Of a stretch of 64,000 bases of DNA, positions 34,858-42,742 are shown in pieces. The translations under genes and the position numbers were made by a program. The DNA lies in assembly GCA_031763025.1 (NCBI GenBank), contig JASSKH010000009.1, positions 7,535,805 to 7,599,804 of the forward strand, given 5' to 3'. The first letter of the stretch is position 1. Every line of letters begins with the position of its first letter. The notes beneath the pieces were generated by a model, which was given only the letters and a program-made list of their open reading frames with translations, was not told the origin of the DNA and made no database searches. Origin of the DNA: Macrocystis pyrifera. Taxonomy: Eukaryota > Sar > Phaeophyceae > Laminariales > Laminariaceae.

Positions 34858-35448
34858 TTTTCCATGCCACCGAGAGGGGTCGTGAGCTTGGGGGTCGTCT
34901 GCCCGCAGACCGATGCCCCACACGGCATCAAAAGGGCTGGCTTCAGCCAATTTTTTGGTGCCAGTGCTCAATAGGTGCTGCTTCATGACCGGGTTCTGCG
35001 AGAATTTGGCAAAATTACCAGCAAGGACGGCGTCTTCCCGAACACGGTCCCAGATAGCGCAGTCGAAGTTATGCACGCCTCGACCGAGGCGTTTGTGCTC
35101 GCGTGGGTCTGGCGAGGCCATAATCCGCTCCGCTGTGCCGTGGTCCTGGAAAAGGCGAGCCTTTTCAGCCATCATATACTGCTCCGCGCAGGAATATGAT
35201 GCATCGTCGACGACAAAAGACGAGGGGGACCACTGCGAAAAATAAGAGGGGGGCTGCCAGAATAGTACCACCCGCTCCGTTGTATACTCGAGAGTAGGGT
35301 CAAAAACCGACGGTGCCAAGTCATCGGTGGCCGCCGTTGCGGCGTGTGGGGGGGGGAGTGTGCTTCTCTGAGAACACTGAGCCCCTGGTGCACGAGACGA
35401 GTCCGGTTCCACGTATACTGGCTCTGTGTCACCATTGCCCGTAGGCAA
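34813..35448 (-). CDS. NADAR (YbiA/DUF1768-like) domain in Gypsy polyprotein
   Basis: In the frame starting at 35448, residues 59-197 match the NADAR fold in order: VVLFWQPPSYFSQWSPSSF, YSCAEQYMMAEKARLF, ERIMASPDPREHKRLGR, FDCAIWDRVRE, NFAKFSQNPVMKQHLLSTG, LAEASPFDAVWGIGL and RWHGK. The closing NLLGKALSAV continues in the next frame from 34858, after a run of five A. Family knowledge: NADAR proteins include bacterial YbiA-type N-glycosidases and enzymes that remove ADP-ribose from guanine bases, and they occur beside DNA-targeting ADP-ribosyltransferases. Here the domain lies between gag and protease of an LTR element. A role in protecting element RNA or cDNA is inference only. The signature residues look intact. 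Confidence 0.85.
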
Positions 35449-35637
35449 AAGATCGCCAGAAAGTTCTCTTGCTGCGCCCGATGATCTGTGTCCTGGACCA
35501 AAGGGGGCAGGGGGCTCTGAGCCCGTTCTGCTTGACGAGAGCTGCGATTCTTCCGAATTTAACGGGTATAATGTCCGGTTGATCTGACCGGAGGCCGTGG
35601 AGTCACCACTGGCTCGACGGACAGTGCCAGGTTTTTC

Positions 35638-36267
35638 CTATTCCACTGGAGCCGAAGGAGCGCTGCGCACGTGGAGTGGCGTGCGCGAAGACGAAAGAGG
35701 GCCTGCAGACCCTGTAGACGTCTTCAAGAACGGTGCTCGGGTGGGGGGCAACAAAGGGTCCACCGGAGGGGGCTTCCGTCCTGTAGACCTGGTGGGGAAG
35801 GGGGACGAGGCAGCTAATCTTGTCGACTCCTCCTTAATAGGAAAAAGGGTGGAGCGGCCACCGTTATTGCAAGGAAACGCCGAGTCGAGCTTCAACCGAG
35901 ATCTCGGGGTTTCGGTGTTTGCCTTCCCGCACCCCAAACCGACCGCCACCGCATGGCCGGGAGGTGTAGGAGGGGGACACCCTCGCTGAAACAAACGACG
36001 CGACGGCGCACCCGTCGTGTTGCGCGGTGCGTGATTTGGGAGAGAGGCGTTTATCGCGCCTGCTCTCGTGCCCAGGTTGAGGGGAGCAGCGTTTGAGGCG
36101 CGGGTTCCCGACGTCGGGGAAGGCGCCCGAGGGCTCCCCGGAAAAAGCAGTGGAGCTGAGTCGCTGCGTCGGTCCGAAGTACGGAGTAACGCGCGGGGCG
36201 GGAGCGGAGTACTGAGCGAGCCTGGGACGCAAGCATCTGGTGAAATCAAGGTTTTTTCTCCCGACAA
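35638..36267 (-). CDS. Gypsy gag-to-NADAR linker
   Basis: This is a 209-codon Pro/Ser/Arg-rich open frame between the gag tail and the NADAR domain. It has no recognisable motif. It probably represents the disordered part of the polyprotein. The joins on both sides need frame changes. Confidence 0.35.
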   Translation of the reverse strand: MSGEKTLISPDACVPGSLSTPLPPRALLRTSDRRSDSAPLLFPGSPRAPSPTSGTRASNAAPLNLGTRAGAINASLPNHAPRNTTGAPSRRLFQRGCPPPTPPGHAVAVGLGCGKANTETPRSRLKLDSAFPCNNGGRSTLFPIKEESTRLAASSPFPTRSTGRKPPPVDPLLPPTRAPFLKTSTGSAGPLSSSRTPLHVRSAPSAPVE

Positions 36268-36312
36268 TGCTGGCGGCGGGCGGTCAGGAGAAGCCGAACC
36301 GCCGTCGAGCTG

Positions 36313-37587
36313 TCAGTTACCGGCGCGGAAGATGCCTGGCTGCCGTCCATTCGGGTTTCCGCCCGAGTTATGCGAGGCACCGTAGCGAACCCCCGAGACG
36401 GGAGCCGGGGCGAAAGAGGTAGGGGCGGTCGAACCACCATGATGGCCGGAGTGAGACTGCTGGTGTCCTCGAGCCGCGTGTGTGTTGTAGCCATCACCTT
36501 GTCTGTGTTGCTGACCCTGGCCGTGATGTTGCCCACGCGAGTGGCCGGGACGACGCCTGGGTTTCTTCTGGTTGTATTTGTTCGGTCGTGAATTGTTCTC
36601 GCGGCGGTGTCTGATCATGCGTTTTTGCCAACGACGGAACGCCTCGCCGTCGTCGCCGAGCGTTCCGAGGTCGGGGTTTAAGATACCACTAAGGTTTAAA
36701 AAGGGATGTCTACACCGTCGAAGAGAGTGTGTGTCTTCGTGACAGTTTAAACAGCGTCCTCGGTTTTCGCTGAGGGCGGCTGCGCGAGCGGACGATGAAA
36801 GTAGGCCGCTCCAGAGGGGAGGGTCCTCGGTCTGGATGGACATGCAAACGGCGTGAACTTCGGCATAGTGGTGTTCTTCAAGAGGCCAGCAGTTGGAAGA
36901 GGTGTCAAGCCACGGGTCGAGGCAGTCAGGGATGGATTTGTGGACATTCATCACAAGCGGATTATTGCGCGATCCCGTCTGCCAAGAAGGCGACTGGGGA
37001 AGCGTCCGGCCCTGGCCGCGACCAATATTGGCGGGCCGGGGCCCCGACGGGGCGGATGACCGCGCACCCGTCGAAGAAGCAGGCAAAGAAAAATATTTTT
37101 CGCCGTTGACGGTAGGTGTCTTATTATTCGCAAGAGTCTCGAAAGCTAACCACATGGCGTCCAAAGTGCCGAACGGCCTCGATACCGTAGCCAAAACTCC
37201 CGGGTACAGCGTCGGCATCAAGCTAGGGCACTGCTCGTTCACTGCCATCCGAACTACCTCCAAAACAACCTCCACCCCCGGTGCCAAAACACGCTCAGTC
37301 CCCGTCGCTGCAGACACCACCCTTCGCAATGCACGACTAAAACCGCAATAGGGGTCCCGTTAGCCACGCCAAAATTATACAACTTAGTGTAGCTGGCCCC
37401 CGTGTTGGTGCGGTCAAAGTGGTTGCTCAGCAACCTCAGGAGGAGCGTGAACGCCTCCGGTCCCGACGATCCTGCTGCCAGGGCGCGCGACACCTGTCCA
37501 AAAAAAACATCCATCAAGGTAGTGAGAGGGGCGGTCGTAGGCTTGTCAGGCGTGATGGCGCGCGCGAAGGATTTCTTGAGAGGGTAG
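36313..37587 (-). CDS. Gypsy gag C-terminal part with CCHC knuckle
   Basis: Coding continues past the TAG at 37588-37590 (LMDVFFGQVSRALAAGSSG, LLSNHFDRTNTGAS) to about 37350. It then shifts to the frame 37329-36313, with AMWLAFETLANNKTP and a nucleocapsid knuckle CLNCHEDTHSLRRC (C-x2-C-x4-H-x4-C) at about 36740-36700. A His/Gln/Gly/Arg-rich RNA-binding tail follows. This is the capsid/nucleocapsid half of gag. One stop and one indel interrupt it. Confidence 0.7.
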
Positions 37588-37589
37588 TC

Positions 37590-39488
37590 CTAACCGGAGA
37601 TCCAGTTAGTAGAACTAAGGCCTTCATGGCCGCCATCGTTGCACATCGTGAGAATATCAGAGGCGGAGGCCTTGAGTTGCTGCGCGGCCTCGCAAGGGTC
37701 GATCGAGGAGGGGAAAGGCAAGACAGCAATGCGCGAAATATCCTTCAGTCCCAGGCGTTTGTACGCCCGTTGTACGTCGGCAGTGTGCTGTTTTGCGGCG
37801 GTGGCGGCGGCGGAGTCGATCGCCGAAGCTCGGTCGTGAGCAAGGTTAGATGACACAGGCAAGGCGGGGTCATCGGGCATGGTCAAACGACCAAGACGCT
37901 CGGCGGAAGAAGCAACCTCAGTCAGCGAGGGAATCATTTGCCTCTTGCTGGTTGCGTGCTTCGTTGGAACGGGGGCTCTGGTGCCGCCGTCCGAGGAAGA
38001 GCCGGGGGAAGTAGCTCGACCAGAGTTGCCCCGTGAGCCGTACCGGCCGTCACCCGATCTCTCCTTCCCCTTCCCCCGGTTTCTTCGCCGTCCAGTCCCG
38101 TTGCGCCGAGACGAACTGCCGCCCGTTTCCCCGCCCGAGTCCCGGCGGAGCCTGCCGTCCGGACCGGCCGAATCTCCTCCAATCCTCGGGCGCTGGCGGG
38201 CCTGGTCGCCAGCGCGGCAGCGAGAGCGGTCTCCGGCAACAGAGCTGTCGCCAGCTCCCCGGTGTCCGCTGGGAGAGGTGGGGTAGTGTCCAGCCTCCGG
38301 TCCCGAGTAAGGGAGGGAAGGCTCCTGGGGGGCGGCGCGCGACCGCCGCCTGCAATGAAGCTGGTACGCGGCCGGTCTCGGCCATTGGACGGTGGTGGAA
38401 GAAGCGTCATGGGCTTTCCGAAGGCTCACCACCAGAGCCATTGTGTAGGCCCGGCGCTGTTGGGCCGACCAGGAATCGTCTGACATTTCCAGCCAAGCGT
38501 CGTGGACCGAGAGGCCTTCGGCCGGCATCTCGCGTCGGAGGCGGCGAGCTGCAGAGACCACCAGAGCCGCCTCCTCAGGGGGGAAGTACGAGTTTGGCTC
38601 GGACGCCATGCAGGCGACACTCCCCTGCAAGAAGTCCAGATCCCCGGGACGCTTGGTCCGGGCGTCGATTGCGATGGCAGCGGGTGAACGCGGATCCGTG
38701 GGGCCAAGACCGGGAGCTGGAGCGGCCTTTGTTGTGGAAGAGGCGAGTGGAAGGTTCTCCGCTGGGGCCCTCGTCTCGGCGGCCCGACTGGTCGTGGAGG
38801 AAGCAGCAGCCCGGGCAGCCCGCAGCGCTTCACTGGCTCGAGGTATGGAGTCCCGCGCACAAGAGGCGGAGCGAGCGGCTTCCTCGGAAGCCGTGGCGGC
38901 AGCCGTGGCGACGGCGGCGGCGGCCGTGGAGGCGCGGGCGACAGCTGCAGAGGCGCGGGCGGCAACTGCAGCCTCTAGCTCGGCCGACACACGCGTCTGC
39001 GCTCGACAACTAGCCGTTGTCGCCGAGGCAGCCCCAAGGGCCTCGGCGGTGGCCAAAGCCTGCTCGGCCGCGTGGACGTCGGGGTGGGTGCCCACGGAAC
39101 CCGGAGCCCGCGTGGCCGCGGCAGTGTCGGCCTGGCTGGGCGCGGGGCGTTCGGCAGTTGTCTCCGCGCCGAGGCTCGGGTGGGTGGCCCAACGCTGGAT
39201 CACGACCGCCTGTTCCTGCGGCGAGAGGGAGGTCCACGCTCCAGGTAGTTGGGGGGGCGCCTGGGCACTGTCCGGGTCCTCGGCCGCCGGACCTGCGTCC
39301 TTCTCGGTAGCCAGCCGCTCGTCCTCGGAGTCAGGGGGCTCGAAGTCCACGGCGTCGTCCAGAGACTTGGGGCCCGCGGGTTCGGGTGTCCTCGCTCCCG
39401 AAGAGGGGGAGGAGCCGTAAGCCCTCAGGCCGCTGGGAGACCTGGCCAGGCTGGGTGATCCCTCCCATGCTTTTGTTGTCCGTGACAT
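37590..39488 (-). CDS. Gypsy gag N-terminal part
   Basis: The ORF has 632 codons from the ATG at 39488. Residues about 100-260 are an Ala/Glu/Arg-rich, coiled-coil-like segment (VAARASAAVARASTAAAAVA). A globular patch (SYFPPEEAALVVSAARRLRR, SVHDAWLEMSDDSWS) and a basic Gly/Arg/Ser region follow. It ends TNWISG at a TAG, after which the same frame continues with clear gag sequence. The stop may be a lesion or a leaky stop. Identity as gag rests on position and on the downstream knuckle. Confidence 0.6.
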   Translation of the reverse strand: MSRTTKAWEGSPSLARSPSGLRAYGSSPSSGARTPEPAGPKSLDDAVDFEPPDSEDERLATEKDAGPAAEDPDSAQAPPQLPGAWTSLSPQEQAVVIQRWATHPSLGAETTAERPAPSQADTAAATRAPGSVGTHPDVHAAEQALATAEALGAASATTASCRAQTRVSAELEAAVAARASAAVARASTAAAAVATAAATASEEAARSASCARDSIPRASEALRAARAAASSTTSRAAETRAPAENLPLASSTTKAAPAPGLGPTDPRSPAAIAIDARTKRPGDLDFLQGSVACMASEPNSYFPPEEAALVVSAARRLRREMPAEGLSVHDAWLEMSDDSWSAQQRRAYTMALVVSLRKAHDASSTTVQWPRPAAYQLHCRRRSRAAPQEPSLPYSGPEAGHYPTSPSGHRGAGDSSVAGDRSRCRAGDQARQRPRIGGDSAGPDGRLRRDSGGETGGSSSRRNGTGRRRNRGKGKERSGDGRYGSRGNSGRATSPGSSSDGGTRAPVPTKHATSKRQMIPSLTEVASSAERLGRLTMPDDPALPVSSNLAHDRASAIDSAAATAAKQHTADVQRAYKRLGLKDISRIAVLPFPSSIDPCEAAQQLKASASDILTMCNDGGHEGLSSTNWISG

Positions 39489-39676
39489 GCTGGGGCGGGG
39501 GGCGGGCGGAAAACACCGGGGCGAAGGGCGACACCGGGGCAGGGGGGGAACACCGAGGCAGGGGAGGACGGGAAATGGCGGTTCTCAGGGTCGTGGCGCG
39601 CAGAAACAGCGGCGGCAGGAGCCGCAGCTTGTGCTTCAGCAAATTGTATATCTGTGATCAAGGCCTGGCGCGCCAT

Positions 39677-40462
39677 TCAACGGGCACTACGAGCACTTGG
39701 GGAGCGAGCCTCGACCCCAGGTGGTGTCGTGATAGGGTGGCGGCTGTCGCGGTTTAGATGTGTACTAACAGCAAGTGTAGTTGGTGTTGGCGCGTCCCCG
39801 ATACTGGAGGGCCTATCAAAAGCCTCGTTCCCTCTAGCAGCAGTATTAGAACTCGCATCGGAACGAGAATGCTCAACCGGATCGCCGCGGGTAGCTACAG
39901 CAGTGGGCACGTCGGTACTGGAGGACCTATCAAAAACACCATCCACTCGAGCAACAGTATTAAAACTCGCATCAGGGCGAGAATTCTCAGCAGAAACGTC
40001 GCGGGTAGCCACAGTAGCGGGCACTCCGGTACTGGGGGGCCTGTCAAAAGCATCGTCCTCACTAACAGCAGTATTAAAACTCGCAGCAGGACGAGAACTC
40101 GCAGAAGAATCGTCACGGGTAGCTACAGCAGCGGGAACTGCGGTACTGGGGGGCCTATCAAAAGCATCGTCCCCTCTAACACCAGTATTAAGATTCGCAG
40201 CAGTAGTGGAATTTCCAGCGGGATCGGCGTGGGTGGTTACAGCAGCGGGCGAAAAGGACGTAATACTGAAATCCAGTGTGCCATCTTGTGGACGAGGAGC
40301 GGGAAAAATTTCGCGAGCGGCCGTGGTGCTCCCGCTATCAGCAGCATGAAAACTCGAACCAGCACTGTAATTTCCAGGATCTCTGTTTGCAGCTCCTAAT
40401 AGAGCAGCGCGGGAAGCAGGCTCAACAGCGAAACCCAGTGTGCCATCGTGTGGCCGCGGCAC
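39677..40462 (-). CDS. Gypsy 5' ORF with 38-aa tandem repeats
   Basis: This is a 261-codon frame just inside the 5' end. Its centre holds about four 38-residue repeats (DDAFDRPPSTGVPA, VATRD, SRPDASFNT) encoded by 114-bp DNA units starting at about 39810, 39924, 40038 and 40152. Unit length is a multiple of three and the frame stays open. There is no known domain. It could be an extra ORF, an N-terminal gag extension or a repeat-rich leader. Confidence 0.4.
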   Translation of the reverse strand: MPRPHDGTLGFAVEPASRAALLGAANRDPGNYSAGSSFHAADSGSTTAAREIFPAPRPQDGTLDFSITSFSPAAVTTHADPAGNSTTAANLNTGVRGDDAFDRPPSTAVPAAVATRDDSSASSRPAASFNTAVSEDDAFDRPPSTGVPATVATRDVSAENSRPDASFNTVARVDGVFDRSSSTDVPTAVATRGDPVEHSRSDASSNTAARGNEAFDRPSSIGDAPTPTTLAVSTHLNRDSRHPITTPPGVEARSPSARSAR

Positions 40463-40499
40463 GGGAAAAAAATTTCAGGAGTGGCAACATCACGCGTGG

Positions 40500-41156
40500 T
40501 CATCCTACGAGTACGAGCAGAGTCGAACAACAGTAGAATGCGAGGCGGAAAAACAGTCTCAAATACTCTCTCATCTGGCCCAGAAGCAGGTAGATCCAGC
40601 GGCGCAGAGCGCAACTGGGATGTCTGCAGATCGCTGCGTCCAGGTTTGTCCGACGTGCTCCGACCCGGCGCAGACGCAGCTGGCTCCACGGGCTGGCTGG
40701 GTACGCGCTCAGCGGAGCGGGGCTTCCAGGTGGCTTGGACAGCAGAGGGCACGGGTGGGGAGACAATGCTGCAAGACCCAAGGCCTGGCTGGTGGCGCGC
40801 GTCACGCGCTCTAAGGAGCGGGGGCGTCCAGTTGTCTTGGGCGGCAGAGCTCGCTCAGCCGAGCGAGGCACAGAAGGGGTCTTGGATGAGGTCCGTCTGG
40901 CGGAGGCTGCTCGGGCCCCGTCAAGGGGCTCCGGTCGAAGCTCTTTCTCCTCATGGTTTGTTGTACAAAGCGCTCGATCCACGTCGTTCTGTTGGGGCTC
41001 CCGCCGAGACTCGTGCTCCACTTGTTGGTCTGTTGTACAAGGCGCTCGATCCACCTCGACGGGCCTTGGGCGGTGGGGCACTGAGGGGCCCTGGGCCTCA
41101 GTGGCTCGGCCATCGTGAGGGAAAGCAGACCCTTCCACCTCTTGAGTCTCCATCAT
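40500..41156 (-). CDS. Gypsy leader ORF
   Basis: This is the first open frame after the 5' LTR (ATG at 41156, 114 bp from the LTR), 218 codons. It contains a doubled segment (VDRAPCTT and VDRALCTT, DNA copies about 66 bp apart near 40970-41065). Pro/Arg/Ser-rich, without a recognised domain. It may be untranslated leader that is open by chance. Confidence 0.3.
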   Translation of the reverse strand: MMETQEVEGSAFPHDGRATEAQGPSVPHRPRPVEVDRAPCTTDQQVEHESRREPQQNDVDRALCTTNHEEKELRPEPLDGARAASARRTSSKTPSVPRSAERALPPKTTGRPRSLERVTRATSQALGLAALSPHPCPLLSKPPGSPAPLSAYPASPWSQLRLRRVGARRTNLDAAICRHPSCALRRWIYLLLGQMREYLRLFFRLAFYCCSTLLVLVG

Positions 41157-41255
41157 GCAGTGGCCGGAACAAACTTACTCAACAACAATAGGAAAGCAAA
41201 CAAAAAAAAACAGTGGCACACAACGCAAACCGACAAAAAAAGCGGAAAGTCCTAA

Positions 41256-41268
41256 GCCGAAGACGCCA
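41256..41268 (-). other. Candidate primer-binding site
   Basis: On the minus strand, two nucleotides after the end of the 5' LTR, is TGGCGTCTTCGGC. Gypsy-type primer sites usually start TGG because they pair with the CCA end of a tRNA. The tRNA was not identified. Confidence 0.4.
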
Positions 41269-41270
41269 CT

Positions 41271-41548
41271 TGTTAATATCAAGGGTTGCGGGACACTTGG
41301 TATCCCTGGACAGGTCTGCCTTTTAAGTCGGTAAACATTGTACTCACATGTGTTGTTTGCTTAGCTATAGAAGAAGAGCAGTTTTATTCCTTTCGTGCAC
41401 GCGGAGACTGAGACCAAGCTCGTGCTCCTCTGGAAAACCCCTGGTTTTCCATCTAAGGTACGCCTTCCGAGTACTACAAATACGTTCCCAGTGACTGAAC
41501 CCAGATAGTTACCGGGCTTTCAATCTCATACAAGACAATATCTTAACA
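41271..41548 (-). repeat. 5' LTR of the Gypsy element
   Basis: This 278-bp LTR with perfect TGTTAA...TTAACA termini pairs with 27871-28148. It is followed on + by GAGCGC; GAGC also precedes the other LTR. Confidence 0.9.
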
Positions 41549-42517
41549 GAGCGCACACGCGCACCGCCCCCCTTTGAGCATACTCCACTTTTTTTGCTCA
41601 CCATCAGCTTCCAGGCGAGCAAATCAATCATCACATCGGCCTGGGGTCGCCATTATCTTCTTCTCTTCTTTTAAAGCTTCTCGTACAAGTCACCTGACCG
41701 CGACTACACGTTTCCCTCGAACATCGATTGTGTATTGACCGGCCATCAGCTATTGAGTCTAGGCGTACACATCAGATACGAGCTGATACACACACCAATC
41801 GCCATACCTAATATCCGTCGTGTACCCTGGTACTTTCTTAGCGGGGCGCAGCTCTACCACATGTAGTCCCATCCATTCCACGGTACAATACTACGTGGTA
41901 AATACCAGCAGCCCTATTGTCCCTAGTTTCGTACCTGGTACATAAGATGAATCACATTTGAAGTCTATCACGTAGACTATACAGAACTTGCTGGCGCAGC
42001 TTCGACAGTAAGGTTGGCAAATTATCTTTGGTTTTCAACCCTAGCCCAACCCTTACCCCGACCTCCCCGCCCATTCCCTCGGAATGAACATTTTAAAATG
42101 CTGACGTGTTTTGGTATGGACCTGTGGACCAAATCGTTGTCGAAGCTGGGCAACGTCCTAATCGATACAGACGGCATCAGGCTGTGAATACGAAGGGGAC
42201 ACATACAGGACGAGGGGTGCTACACTACAATAGGGGTGGCCTTTTTTGGCCGCAATATTTTGTGACTGAAGAGAGCCGCAGTCCCGTTTTGGCGAAAAAC
42301 AACTTAGAGTGTGAGTGGTTTGTTCCCGAAACGGGACTGCAGTCGTAAAAAAGGGCTACAAAATATCGTTGGGACACCATTATATTACATGCCGGTAGTG
42401 GTTTACCTGGTGCAATATTATTCGCGATGCACCTAGATTTGGGATTGCTCCTCGGGATGCACTTTGAGCTTTCTCGAAAATGGTTTTGTGGGGGAGATAT
42501 ATAGATATATATATATC
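41549..42517. other. Spacer with a palindromic repeat
   Basis: No gene is seen. It contains the GTCCCG palindromic repeat (42231-42390) and a TA microsatellite (about 42496-42523) at the edge of the tandem duplication. Confidence 0.4.
42231..42390. repeat. Palindrome-centred dispersed repeat, copy 1
   Basis: The inverted halves GCAGTCCCGTTTTGG and AAACGGGACTGC surround AACTTAGAGTGTGAGTGG. The related sequence at 54690-54840 keeps the same hairpin layout (GTCCCGCTTTGGGG, ACTTAGAATTTGACTGG, AAAGGGACTGA). It is probably a small non-coding DNA transposon. Confidence 0.5.
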
Positions 42518-42742
42518 TATATACAAGGCTTTCCTTCGGAGTGGGTATTCCGTCGTTTCGTGTACATATAGCTGCAATTAATTGGCGACATAGCCCAAAG
42601 CCAACCAAACTAAATATATTTGTTTAAGAAACGGTGAAGGATGTAATAATCGCGTTTATTTATTAATGTAATGTGAAACGTAAGATCGGGTGACGCAAGA
42701 GTAAGAATGACATTCGTCTAATAATAAGAATAACATCTTTCA

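Larger units (their letters stand above)
27871..41548 (-). mobile_element. Ty3/Gypsy chromovirus-like element with NADAR domain
   Basis: This 13.7-kb element lies on the minus strand. It has 278-bp LTRs of about 96% identity (11 substitutions), flanked on both outer sides by GAGC, a likely 4-bp target duplication. Order from the 5' LTR: two low-complexity ORFs, gag with CCHC knuckle, NADAR domain, aspartic protease, RT, RNase H, repeat linker, HHCC-DDE integrase with GPY module, chromodomain and Tudor-like tail. The interior is GC-rich compared with the AT-rich flanks. Stops or frameshifts occur in gag, NADAR, RT and the integrase tail, so this copy is probably inactive but recent enough for its domains to be legible. 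Confidence 0.9.

Noticed and set aside
38033..39420. Plus-strand ORFs of 270-326 codons opposite Gypsy gag
   Set aside because: They are shadows of the GC-rich gag frame; the minus strand has the gag order and links to the knuckle and pol.
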